Of a stretch of 64,000 nt of DNA, positions 35,601-44,424 are shown piece after piece. The DNA is taken from contig NC_088714.1 in NCBI RefSeq assembly GCF_963576615.1, positions 29,880,558-29,944,557 of the forward strand, in the 5' to 3' direction. The position numbers were made by a program, and so were the translations under genes. Source of the DNA: Watersipora subatra (lineage: Eukaryota; Bryozoa; Gymnolaemata; Cheilostomatida; Watersiporidae). Position 1 is the first letter of the stretch, and every line of letters starts with the position of its first letter. Below the pieces are notes generated by a model. It ran no database searches and was not told where the DNA came from. It saw nothing but the letters and a program-made list of their open reading frames with translations.

Positions 35601-35603
35601 CAT
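14429..35603 (-). CDS. Cytochrome P450 (CYP2 clan, microsomal), gene A, complete, 10 exons
   Basis: Heme-thiolate monooxygenase, expected on the endoplasmic reticulum membrane and fed electrons by P450 reductase. Exons in transcription order: 35517-35603, 35126-35324, 27461-27531, 26747-26947, 23725-23949, 21947-22085, 20227-20359, 18408-18522, 16706-16851, 14429-14633. All introns are GT-AG and all phases agree, giving 1521 nt, 506 residues plus TGA, a normal P450 length. Seen: N-terminal hydrophobic anchor (1-25), hinge KIPGPPGLP (34-42), GRPP (101-104), I-helix AGLETS (307-312), K-helix EQFR (364-367), PDRF (419-422), heme loop FGSGRRACPGE with Cys450. The start has a strong context (GCCATGG). 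The C-helix tryptophan of the usual WxxxR is His125. The family cannot be resolved further by eye (CYP1, CYP2 and CYP17 relatives are all possible) and the substrate is unknown. Introns total about 19.7 kb and carry most of the minisatellites. Confidence 0.93.
15092..15500. repeat. 41-bp minisatellite, about 10 units, intron 9 of gene A
   Basis: Unit TCTGGTTATTCTAGTTTACT plus CCCTAATTGTATCTACTGTAG. Variant order (GCTG / ACTG / TTTTATC) repeats as a block, a higher-order repeat. Confidence 0.93.
15520..16700. other. Gene A intron 9 remainder, nothing recognised
   Basis: AT-rich single-copy sequence within the unit. A 71-residue plus-strand frame at 15982-16197 has no domain and no splice partner. 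Confidence 0.5.
16706..16851 (-). CDS. Gene A exon 9: beta-1-3 and PxRF meander
   Basis: Residues 391-438 plus two bases: IPANTVVLINAFHTAHNP, then KPDRFLD (PxRF at 419-422), ending DRDHPLRQ. Acceptor TTTTAG, donor GTAAGT. Confidence 0.92.
17030..17235 (-). mobile_element. SINE-like element in gene A intron 8
   Basis: Inverted B box in AGGATTCAAACATCC, tail ACTTTACTATCATTAGAGGG, head side ATTATTACACCTGACAATAC. Confidence 0.55.
17775..17860 (-). mobile_element. tRNA-like fragment (SINE head)
   Basis: Minus strand has TTGGTAGAGTGTTAG (A-box-like) and GAGTTCAAGACTCGCG (B-box with stem). No complete cloverleaf or acceptor stem could be drawn, so a functional tRNA is unlikely. Confidence 0.4.
17974..18080. 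repeat. 12-bp repeat (TTACCGTTACTG), about 9 units
   Basis: In gene A intron 8. Copy 2 has about 11 units (54824-54954). Confidence 0.95.
18408..18522 (-). CDS. Gene A exon 8: K-helix with ExxR
   Basis: Residues 352-390. EQFR (364-367) is the invariant ExxR pair; then LSQAPVLLPHMTLRDTE and GYK, the beta-1/beta-2 segment. Donor GTTTGT is weak by consensus, but phase (0) and the gene B counterpart agree. Confidence 0.92.
19715..19930 (-). mobile_element. SINE-like element in gene A intron 7
   Basis: Tail CTTTACTATAATAAGAGCCG, inverted B-box-like GGGAATCAAACGC. An 89-residue frame across it is not a gene. Confidence 0.6.
20227..20359 (-). CDS. Gene A exon 7: I-helix and J-helix
   Basis: Residues 308-351 plus two bases. 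Completes AGLETS (oxygen-binding groove with Glu310-Thr311) and continues RRSLAQIFLDLLHDP, the usual I/J-helix pattern. Acceptor AATAG, donor GTAAGG. Confidence 0.92.
20801..21140 (-). mobile_element. Diverged SINE-like sequence in gene A intron 6
   Basis: Contains TTATTACACCTGCCGATC (head side) and, at 21110-21140, an oppositely oriented tail CTCTTATTATAGTGAAGATT. Probably two fragments. Confidence 0.4.
21379..21428. repeat. Perfect palindrome, 23-base arms, 4-base loop
   Basis: Arms 21379-21401 and 21406-21428 are perfect inverse complements. Each arm is itself a small palindrome (AGTTTTCT...AGAAAACT). Copy 2 at 58253-58302, unchanged. Confidence 0.95.
21455..21610 (+). mobile_element. SINE-like head, tail replaced by 12-bp array
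   Basis: Head GAGAGATTGTCAGGTGTGCG matches the copy at 13225; the tail region runs into ATAACTATAGCA repeats. Confidence 0.5.
21618..21875. repeat. 12-bp repeat (ATAACTATAGCA), about 21 units
   Basis: In gene A intron 6, about 70 bases from the exon 6 donor. Same length in copy 2. Confidence 0.95.
21947..22085 (-). CDS. Gene A exon 6: G-helix to start of I-helix
   Basis: Residues 262-307 plus one base. Contains GCLDYFIEIQKAEMDKDGKP; the Tyr codon TAC here is the one replaced by TAA in gene B. Ends FIRA-G, the first half of the oxygen-binding motif. Donor GTAGAT lies about 70 bases from a 12-bp array. Confidence 0.92.
22486..22832. repeat. 10-bp repeat (CAACACCGGG / CAACACCGAG), about 34 units
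   Basis: In gene A intron 5. Open in several frames on both strands; these are repeat products. Confidence 0.95.
22881..22925. repeat. Inverted repeat, 14-base perfect arms
   Basis: GTTAAGAAAATTTT at 22881-22894 pairs with AAAATTTTCTTAAC at 22912-22925. Confidence 0.85.
22930..23700. other. Gene A intron 5 remainder, nothing recognised
   Basis: AT-rich, no arrays and no supportable coding region. Confidence 0.5.
23725..23949 (-). CDS. Gene A exon 5: E- to G-helix
   Basis: Residues 187-261, starting MFGEKFAYDDEVC and ending RLDQAK. Phase 0 on both sides; acceptor TTGCAG, donor GTATAA. Confidence 0.92.
23993..24862. mobile_element. Composite dispersed element, copy X (intron 4)
   Basis: Shares with 30605-31650 the same blocks in order: GAACGTTTA...AACAGTAAAATA, CCCTTTGGCC, TTTGTTTGTATCGAAAAC, an internal SINE module (24367-24640), then CTTTGCATAAATTTTTTGCG and a TACATTATGGGAGGTCTACG end with two units. 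Confidence 0.65.
25672..26526. repeat. 57-bp minisatellite, 15 units (855 bp), gene A intron 4
   Basis: Unit starts GGGTAGTTGTCATTGCCCAC and ends TCTGGGCAGGTTT. Units 1-5 are repeated as 6-10 with the same variants (a 285-bp higher-order block). 57 is a multiple of 3, so both strands stay open (GSCHCPPSLLKHNSIWAGL; GNDNYPNLPRLNCVLVSWV). Confidence 0.97.
26557..26583. repeat. (TTA)n microsatellite
   Basis: Simple ATT/TTA run just after the 57-bp array. Confidence 0.85.
26747..26947 (-). CDS. Gene A exon 4: C- and D-helix
   Basis: Residues 120-186, starting TFDEDHVMLKRIF. HVMLKR stands where CYP2-type enzymes have W-K-x-L-R-R. Phase 0 on both sides; acceptor CTACAG, donor GTAAGT. Confidence 0.92.
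27056..27411. mobile_element. MITE with ~95-bp terminal inverted repeats (gene A intron 3)
   Basis: Left end GTATTTTTCTATCATTTGCA continues to CAAGATTGAAATTGAT; the right end read in reverse gives GTATTTTTCCATCATTCGCG continuing to CAAGATTAAAATCAAT. Total about 356 bases, no coding capacity. No clear target-site duplication was identified. Confidence 0.8.
27461..27531 (-). CDS. Gene A exon 3: GRP segment (B/B' region)
   Basis: Residues 96-119, beginning GTDYLGRPPMKRMS. The GRP motif follows exon 2 in CYP1/CYP2/CYP17-type genes. It lies 7.6 kb downstream of exon 2 and too short for an ORF finder; phase 1 in, phase 0 out. Acceptor TTGTAG, donor GTAAGA. Confidence 0.9.
29158..29223. repeat. 33-base direct repeat, two units
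   Basis: ATGCCAACAGGAAACAGATT continuing GAAAGGCAYTCAT occurs twice in a row with one difference. Confidence 0.85.
30006..30455. repeat. 25-bp minisatellite, about 18 units
   Basis: Unit GAACATGTTATAGTTTGTTA plus TAGTC. An inverted partial unit (ACAAACTATAGCAAG) follows at 30458-30475. Only the copy 1 version is in the window. Confidence 0.95.
30605..31650. mobile_element. Composite dispersed element, copy Y (intron 2)
   Basis: Homologous to 23993-24862 in block order, with an internal SINE module (about 30990-31215). It ends in the 16-bp array instead of the two units of copy X. Confidence 0.65.
31458..31650. repeat. 16-bp repeat (GGTATACGTTATAGGA), about 12 units
   Basis: CATT and CGTT variants alternate; it lies at the end of composite element Y. 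Confidence 0.93.
32865..33110 (-). mobile_element. Diverged SINE-like element
   Basis: TTTGTCTGTTTATCCATCTG near the tail side, inverted B-box-like TTGAACTCACAACC, head side TTATTACACATGCCAATCTT. A further head fragment with TTATTACACCTGATGATC lies at 33198-33260. Confidence 0.5.
35126..35324 (-). CDS. Gene A exon 2: proline-rich hinge and beta-1 region
   Basis: Residues 30-95 plus one base of codon 96. Starts DPIRKIPGPPGLPILGN, the hinge that follows the anchor in microsomal P450s, and ends CLEALIKAG. Acceptor TTGCAG, donor GTGAGA. Confidence 0.93.
35517..35603 (-). CDS. Gene A exon 1: start and membrane anchor
   Basis: Encodes residues 1-29: MDLGVITTFDLLAAVF, then a further hydrophobic stretch ending VKWYR, a typical P450 signal anchor followed by basic residues. 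Phase 0 at the donor (GTAAGT). The ATG is chosen because it opens the anchor and lies in GCCATGG. Confidence 0.88.
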
Positions 35604-37678
35604 GGCCGATCTTCAGAGAGACTTCTGTTTCTGCTTGACAGAACCTTTCTTTTATCTTTAGCCTGAAATGCTTCAGCGAGCTTCAGCTAACACTCAGATG
35701 AATGGAATCACATGAGATTTCTAAACCAATCAACATACTCCTGCCCTTTTCTGTCTGAGCCCTTCAAGCTAGTACCGACTGTGTATGTTGTTCAGAGGGG
35801 AGTTGTCAAACCTTGTTTGTTCGAGAAGATTATCACATGAGTAGCATACAACTTAGACTGTTTATGCATAGTTTGCACGCTGTATTTATTGTTGATACAC
35901 CTTGCAGGATGCAATTGCTAACTAGCGGTCATAGACAGCTAATCATGGTTGCTGGTGACACTGATTTTTATCCAATTAGCAAACTTTTTTCTGCAATAGC
36001 TTTAGTATACACACCTGTATACCTTCTTCTCTTTGTAAAAACACAGACTGAGGATGGAAAATCCCATAGAAACAGAGACACTAAACCAATGACTGAGTGG
36101 TTGACCAATAACAACATGCACGATAAAACTCCTGAATGGCAGTTTTTGTCAAAAAATATATGACTGGATGGAACCTGGAAATTTTTTTATAAAATCTTTA
36201 GCTAATTTTTACTTTTACACAAGTCGATCATAGATATTGAATAAGTCTAGCGTTTAGCTATTCTCAATAGCCTTTCATTCCAAATCATTAGGAATGCGAG
36301 TTTGCTTTTTGTTTGCTTGCTGCTGCCCTATATGTATACTTGTACAGTATACACCACTTACACACTTACACACAGATAGAAAGGTACACAGAACATATCA
36401 GTAACAGTTTTAAGATGATATCAGGTGAGTTTGGTTAGAACTTCTTTTCATCTGTTACCTATAGCTTTTACAATAATTTACAACTACCTACAAAATACCA
36501 ACATAAACCTCTGATATACAACTATACAGGCTATATTAGACTGCTGTATTCGTTTTATAATGCATACACTCAGTTTCTATAAACTGGCGTTATTCAACTA
36601 GAAAATATTTTACTGCATAAACAGAAGTCAAAGATACTCTAGTTTTATTTAGATAGTGTTCAATTATAATATCAGTTTGTCCATACCTGCTAAACAAAAT
36701 AAATACAGTATTCATAGATATGGTTAGTATGTAAACAAAGTTATCAGAATACCTCATTATATGAATAGATTTAAAAATAAAAATTTTAAGTCTATAGGTT
36801 TATTTGTAGATCACAGGCTTCAGCTGACATTTGACATGTAGAATAAAATTATGGTAACATTCAGCATGGTAAAATTTGAATGATCAAATTTTACTATGCT
36901 GAATGGTTAATAAATCCCTGCTCAAGTTCCAGAGATATGATCAATACTAAAAATGTAATATCGAGAACGAATCTCATGTATGCAGTTATTGAAGAATATC
37001 TAATAATGTGTTTTAGACAAGTAAAAGTAATCCTAGTTGTTCTTTAAACTACAGGTTAATATAAGATAATTATATTAGAATCTTTAAAATGTTGTTTGGT
37101 ATAAATATACTAGATACAAATAACAATGTTGGAGCTTAAGTATTTCTATGAAAGCTTTATTGAGTACTGAGTGTTGAATATTGAGTATTGAATATTGATT
37201 ATTGGCTATCGAATATTGACGATCAAATATTGACAATTGAATATTGACGATCGAATATTGATCATTGAATATTGACTATTGAATATTGAGCTGTCAGTAG
37301 CATTTTGAAAGCCATTGAGATAACATAAAAAGATATAGACAGTTTTTCTCAAATTTCGTCTGCAACTTATTGTACTGTATTATTTGAAATGAAATTTGAA
37401 AAATGTCAAGCTACCACCTCATTTGCACTACTTTTATTCCTTGTATACATCTATCTCATGAGAGATAGTGAACCCTTTCAATGTCATCTGATGAGAAATG
37501 GCACAAAGTTTTGAAATTATATAAAGGTGAGTAAATGGCAGTGAGTAATTCTTTTATTTGAACATATTAGAATCTTTTATCTGCATTAATGTTTACCATA
37601 TACTAATACTGCAAACAATCAGTTCCATATTTCACGCAGTTCTGCTGCCAAGTATAACATTTACATCAGAATGAGTCA
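35604..37678. other. Spacer between gene A start and gene B' end (candidate gene A promoter)
   Basis: A 116-residue plus-strand frame at 35813-36163 shows no known domain. The unit restart at 36855 lies here. No arrays; AT-rich from 36200. Confidence 0.55.
35649..35655 (-). promoter_or_regulatory. Possible TATA-like element of gene A
   Basis: ATAAAAG on the minus strand about 46-52 bases upstream of the gene A ATG. An inverted CCAAT (ATTGG) lies about 130 bases upstream. Both are short motifs and could be chance; no transcript evidence. Confidence 0.25.
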
Positions 37679-37883
37679 TTATTGTCGCCGAATAAATTGG
37701 ACTTTCACAGACGGTGGTGTCAGAAGGAGTGACATCGGGTACTTTCTAACATCCCGACTTGGTAGTTCACCAGCCAACTTTACCGTAAAGTTCTGTAGAA
37801 TATTGGCCAAAAAGAGAAATATCCTTGACTTAGCCAACACTTCACCTGGACAACCTCTTCTTCCAGATCCGAAACCTAAGAAG

Positions 37884-38529
37884 CTGCAAGCAGTAATAGC
37901 AAGGGTGATAACTGTAAGTAGTAATAGCAGGGGTGATAACTGCAAGCAATAATAGCAGTGGTGATAACTGCAAGTAGTAATAGCAGTGGTGATAACTGCA
38001 AGTAGTAATAGCAGGGGTGATAACTGCAAGTAGTAATAGCAGGGGTGATAACTGCAAGCAGTAATAGCAGTGGTGATAACTGCAAGTAGTAATAGCAGTA
38101 GTGATAACTGCAAGTAGTAATAGCAGGGGTGATAACTGCAAGCAGTAATAGCAGTGGTGATAACTGCAAGCAGTATTAGCAGGGGTGATAACTGCAAGCA
38201 GTATTAGCAGGGGTGATAACTGTAAGCAATAATAGCAAGGGGGATAAGCGCAAGTAGTAATAGCAGGGGTGATAACTGCAAGCAGTAATAGCAGGGGTGA
38301 TAACTGCAAGTAGTAATAGCAGGGGTGATAACTGCAAGCAGTAATAGCAGGGGGGATGACTGCAAGCAGTAATAGCAGGGGGGATGACTGCAAGCAGTAA
38401 TAGCAGGGGTGATGACTGCAAACAGTAATAGCAGGGATGATAACTGCAAGCAGTAATAGCAGGGGTGATAACTGCAAGCAGTAATAGCAGTGGTGATAAC
38501 TGCAAACAGTAATAGCAGGGATGATAACA
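37884..38529. repeat. 28-bp minisatellite, copy 2
   Basis: Same length and variant order as 1030-1675; abuts exon B'10. Confidence 0.95.
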
Positions 38530-39839
38530 CTCGACTTTCTGTCTGCTGGTGACGGGCATCTTAAGTTTAATTTTACTGCTATCAGCGGTGGTGTAATGAA
38601 AATTCTTTGTATGATCTTTAACCTTATTCTATTTATGGGAGGAGTTCATTGATGTTTGCACACTTACCAAAGGCTGTACACTTACCGTAGTCCGAACACT
38701 TACTGTAATCTATACAGTTACTGTAGTTTGTACTCTCACTCTGGTGTACACATTCACCGAGATGTGTGCAAATACACTGTAGAGTATAGACTCACTGTCA
38801 TGTACGCTGTGTACCATAGGCTGGAGTTTTATTCTTAAATTCATTAAAATTCAGGATTGAAAAATCTGCTTCGTGATGGATTTGATCAAGAAACTGCCCA
38901 TTCCTCAGGCGATAATCTTACCAACTAAGCTACATTATTTATTAGACCTTATGAGCCGCTATATCGGCTAGAACATGCACTGCACTAAAACTTGCTTTCT
39001 TGGCTCTTATTAGCGAGTTTAGCTATATGGATAGTTCCGCATCCAAATTAGTCATTGGCAATGTGCCAGGCTAATGGCAAGTGACTACATTACCTGTCAC
39101 TGTTTATAAACTGATTTTTATACCCGGGCATTGCTGGGCATTCGGCTAGTAACATAAAATAGGGAGATGGACAAATGTAGGTAAGCACTAACTTTTGTCG
39201 CAAAGGATGGTCGCGATCCACCAATTGCCCAGTTGCATCTAGAAACCTGTCAGGTTTGACAGTAAAAGGATCCTCATAAGCCTCAGGATTGTGAGCTATA
39301 TAGTAGGAATTCATCAGAACAAAAGTATTGGCTGGAACCTGTACGAACATATATCATCACACTTAGAGGTTAGCCAACACATAAGAACAGACACGGACAT
39401 GTGGAAACCTCAAGTTTAACAATGTAAAATGGAAAATTTTAGCAGAAATTTCAAAAAAAGCTCTAGCAGTAGAAGTAAGATTATACAATAGACATCAGTG
39501 CTGGTGCAAATGTTAAACTTCAGTTATTTCTCTAGCTCAAGTACGTCTTAGAGGTTTTACAACCATGAAACTAATATATTTGATCACTTCGGCTAAAATA
39601 TAACCTGTGATATCTACCAGTAATGGCATAAGCCATATATTGAAGTAACCTTATATCCTGACACTGCGGTATCTCGTATGGTCATGTGTGGAACCAGAAA
39701 TGGCAGCTGAGTCAAGTATCTGAAGTGTTCAAGAACATATGACTCCACCTGTGGCAGCTTGTCTCTGAAAGATCAAATGGCAGTGCTTGCTGTCATTATG
39801 AATGCGGTATTAATATTCACAATGTTTTGGTAAGCTACA

Positions 39840-40055
39840 TGCAGCTCTATGCCTATGTATCACTGTTTCTATATAACTTTGTGTTTATGTAGCTTTGGGT
39901 CTATGTTGCTCCGTGTCTATGCAGTTCTGCGTCAATGCTGCTCTGCGTCTATGCAGCTCTGCGTCTATGCAGCTCTGCGTCTACGCAGTTCTGTGTCTAT
40001 GCAGCTCTGCGTCTGCCTGCTGTATATAGCTCTGCATTTATATAGCTCTGCCTTT
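39840..40055. repeat. 16-bp repeat (GCAGCTCTGCGTCTAT), copy 2
   Basis: Matches 2985-3200. Confidence 0.8.
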
Positions 40056-41996
40056 AAGCATTTCGGTGTCCGCCTAATCATAGAGTACTAACAATTTTTT
40101 CATTTTTCAAAATACCGATCAACTGTACATATTTTGGCCACGGGGGCCACTCAAATTTTATAAAAATTATCATCATCATCTTACAAAAAAGATTTGGCAA
40201 TTTTGTGAAAAACACCAAAAAACCAAAATATTCGTATTCATATTTTACTGTATCGTTTTTATAAACAGAAGAATAAATTGTATTAAGCTGATTTTCTGTC
40301 AAAAAGGAAAGACAATTCTCTTTTGTCAAGCAAAGGAAGAACTGTTCCTGGATAAAGCACATTGCCTTGGATTGACATCCAAAGACAACACTGTGACATT
40401 CAGCTAACACATAAAAGTTAAAAATGCTCTAAAGTTGACCCTTACTTGTCCTTGAGAGTGATTGTGTGAGTTAGTTCAAACTGGCTGTCAATCTCCGCTT
40501 GTAACCTTTTTTGTAATGTTGGATCATGCAGAAGGTCCAAAAAAATTTGACGTAAGCTCCGCCCACTCGTCTCCAAACCTGAGAATTAGAAGTTTAACAC
40601 TGATGAAAATGCCCTGTTATAAAATAATGCATTTTATGGACATGGAGCTGTTGCATATCATTGAATGAAAGGGTTTGCTGACAGTCTATTCTGTTTACAA
40701 TATCTGAATGACAGCGTTAATCTAGCACTATTAATCTGTCACCTCTGAGCCATGGTAATGAAAACAGCAATATGACAGCGACTTACTCTCACAGTGTAGG
40801 GCACGAATCTTATAACTTCAAAAAGTGGGATGAATAAAAAAATTCTTTTGGCCTTTTATCCATGTTGCTCGCAGAGGGAGCAATTACATGAGAGCTGTTA
40901 ACAGAGATATTGTAATAAAAGAGGAGAAAACTCCTGATGAGATTACAGTGCTACGGTAACTGTAAGTGAATCTGTGACGTTTTTCTGTCTGTTGCTCACC
41001 AATTTTATTGTCTGTCAATGCTCGAAGAATCACTGCATTTGGACTGGAATGGGCACAAAAATTTGTTTCGGTGTGTAGTGCATTTGGCCAGATACCATTA
41101 GTGATTTGACGATGGGGATTAAATCACCCTTAATTACCAACCCTGTGTGTTCAATGCTTTTAATATTTCCGGTGTTTATCCTTTTGAACTAAAGTGATTA
41201 ACTGCGGACGTTATAATTGATAAGCCACGTTGTTAACTGACATCTAGATATTGTTCTGCATGATTTTATTTTGCTGAACTATATGAATAGCTCTGCAATT
41301 ATTTTTAAAGATGGCAAAAGGTATGTGTCAGTAATTTTTACTATAATAAGAGCCGTGTCTGTCTGTCCAAAGCCATGCTAAAAGCGTCAGGAAAAAAAGG
41401 GAATCAGAGACCAGATATTCAGTTTCTCCATCAAGCATGCCACCATCTGCGCCACTTAACCACTTGTTGCCTTGCAGAGTAATTATGCACATACTTATTA
41501 CACCTGATGATCTCTCATGGTGCACATGACTGACTACTAGTGCAACATATCATGTGAAATGTGAAGAAACACACATGAAACAGCACGTGAAATAGCACAA
41601 GAAATAGCATGTGAAATGTTATTTATCTTCACGGCTGATATTCTTCATACTTACTGCCAAGAAGTTATTGATACTGACTACTAGTTGGAAAAACTTTTAG
41701 CTAAGGTTGTTAGTATGTATTTGTGAAAAGTTATCCCTGCCTAAGGTTCTAGTCTTTAGAGGCAGAGAGCTGTTATTACCTACCTGCATAAGGTTATTAC
41801 CTAAAGCTTGTATCGTGAACCTGTTGAGACAAATTACTACCTACCAGCAGAAACAAAGTTGAGCATTAGACCCTTCATATCCTCATCATCTAGCAAAGGT
41901 TTACCATCTTTATCTAGCTCTTCTTGTTGGATTTCAATAAATTAGTCCAAACATCCTCGCTTGTTGCTGGCATCAAATGAAGCCTACAAGTTGATG

Positions 41997-42702
41997 TATC
42001 GATAAAGTATTGGTAAAGTATTAATAAATTGTTGATAAAGTGTTGATAAAGTGTTGATAAAGTGTTTATAAAGTGTTGATAAAGGATTGATGAAGTGTTG
42101 ATGAAGTGTTGATGAAGTGTTGATGAAGTGTTGATGAAGTGTTGATGAAGTGTTGATGAAGTGTTGATGAAGAGTTGATGAAGTGTTGATGAAGTGTTGA
42201 TGAAGTGTTGATGAAGTGTTGATGAAGTGTTGATGAAGTGTTGATGAAGTGTTGATGAAGTGTTGATGAAGTGTTGATGAAGAGTTGATGAAGTGTTGAT
42301 GAAGTGTTGATGAAGTGTTGATGAAGTGTTGATGAAGTGTTGATGAAGTGTTGATGAAGTGTTGATAAAGTATTGATGAAGTGTTGATGAGGTGTTGATG
42401 AAGTGTTGATAAAGTGTTGATGAAGTGTTGATGAAGTGTTGATGAAGTGTTGATGAAGTGTTGATGAAGTGTTGATGAAGTGTTGATGAAGTGTTGATGA
42501 AGTGTTGATGAAGTGTTGATGAAGTGTTGATGAAGTGTTGATGAAGTGTTGATGAAGTGTTGATGAAGTGTTGATGAAGTGTTGATGAAGTGTTGATAAA
42601 GTGTTGATGAAGTGTTGATGAAGTGTTGATGAAGTGTTGATGAAGTGTTGATAAAGTATTGATAAAGTATTGATAAAGTATTGATAAAGTATTGATAAAG
42701 GG
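41997..42702. repeat. 11-bp minisatellite, copy 2, one unit shorter
   Basis: Net loss of 11 bases against 5142-5858. Confidence 0.95.
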
Positions 42703-44180
42703 CTAATAACTAGCCATATACAGATGACCATTAAATTTAACAATTTATATGGAGATACATGAACACTTCCTCAAACCATGAAAACAGTTAAAAACACTCA
42801 GACGCCATTTATTATAATGCAAGACTAATTTCATTCTGTGAGAAAAAATATTTTTACTGTTAAATTTAAGAGTTTTTTTTATCAAATGTACCTTTTAAGA
42901 ACAGTTTCTTGCCTATGCTCTTTTATGTAAACAAGCCAGTCAATATGCCAATTTTTTTCTGATTGGTCAAAGGAAGTAATTTATATACATTTTTGGAGCT
43001 TTTGAGTTTGTATATTTGTAAGTTTGTCTCTTATGGAAATTGAGACACTTGGAGTTAGAGAGCTGAAAATTGGCATGTAAGATCCTTGAGAGAATAGGAA
43101 CTTAACAGAGAGGTTTGCTAAGGTCAATGGCAGCCTTGAAGGCCGATTACTAGAGCCAAAGTAGTGAATTAGCTTGAAAATTACTAAAATCAATGTGCTT
43201 CTATTTTAAGTTTGGATTTCAATAAATTTTCTAATCAATTTCTGCAAGCATGTTTTATTATGTGCAAAAATAGAACAACAGTTCAAAATAATGTGCAATA
43301 TTTCATATATGAGCGCGAGTTACGCAAGTTTGACCTTGTAATATACAAAGGTTATAAAAGAGTTAAGTACCTGTTTTTATCATAGTTATAAACGAACCTT
43401 CAGGATACACAAGCTGTCCGTTTTCAAAAGCATTATTAATGTCAATGTGAAACCACATAAAAGGTCCAATTTACTTTCATTACAAAAAAGAAAGTTTTAT
43501 TCAATGTTTATTTACTTCCATTAAAACATAAGTTTTTGAATTAAAGAAAGTCAAAAAAGATTTTATGAAAGTAAATTTGCTCCCTTAATAAATCCAGAAA
43601 CATGATGCCTTTAAAGAAGAAAACCACATCTACAAAATTATATGAAACACACAGAAAGAAGTAGCAGAGAAAATTTAAATCACCAGAACATAAACTTAAG
43701 AGATTTGAAGAACATAAAGAAAGAACTATAAGACTTCAAGATTTTGACAGAAGGAAACTCTAGAACAGACAGTGGCAAAAGTTAAAGAACAAAGTTTACA
43801 AGTTTTTCCAAATAAAACTGCAGAAGAAATTGCCAACAAGTACATGTATAATACTGAAAGAATTCGAATTGCACTACAGTGTCGAGTGAAACAGTTCAAA
43901 AAAGTGCTTTATAATGCTGCTTAAGCATGTCAAAATAAATCTATGGAAGAGTTTCTTGAAAGTCTTGAACAACAAAGAATAAGAGCAACTCAACAGAGAC
44001 AGAAAGAAACTGTTAATAAAACATCAAAATAATTGCAGAATAAGAAAAACAAGAAAGTCAATAATTTCTGGTCAAATGACTAAAGGATACAAACGCTTGA
44101 AGCACAAAGGAAAAAAATACACTTGAACGATATGGTGAAATTATTGCATGGCATTTGTGTTATTTATGTTGGGTGTTCAA

Positions 44181-44424
44181 AGGTTGGAGGTCTACAACAC
44201 CTGCATGTATGGGCTTTGAAAGGTTGGAGGTCTACAACACCTGCATGTATGGGCTTTGAAAGGTTGGAGGTCTACAACACCTGCATGTATGGGCTTTGAA
44301 AGGTTGGAGGTCTACAACACCTGCATGTATGGGCTTTGAAAGGTTGGAGGTCTACAACACCTGCATGTATGGGCTTTGAAAGGTTGGAGGTCTACAACAC
44401 CTGCATGTATGGGCTTTGAAATGT
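44181..44424. repeat. 40-bp minisatellite, copy 2, 6 units
   Basis: Identical to 7337-7580. Confidence 0.95.

Larger units (their letters stand above)
1..36854. repeat. Segmental tandem duplication, copy 1 (about 36.85 kb)
   Basis: Complete repeat unit holding genes A and B. Copy 2 follows directly, starting at 36855. The true duplication breakpoint cannot be placed because the left flank is not in the window. Copies differ by scattered substitutions and by array lengths. A real recent duplication and two haplotypes joined in one contig both fit. Confidence 0.97.

Noticed and set aside
35813-36163. 116-residue plus-strand frame upstream of gene A
   Set aside because: No domain, no introns or start context of note; divergent promoter use cannot be shown.
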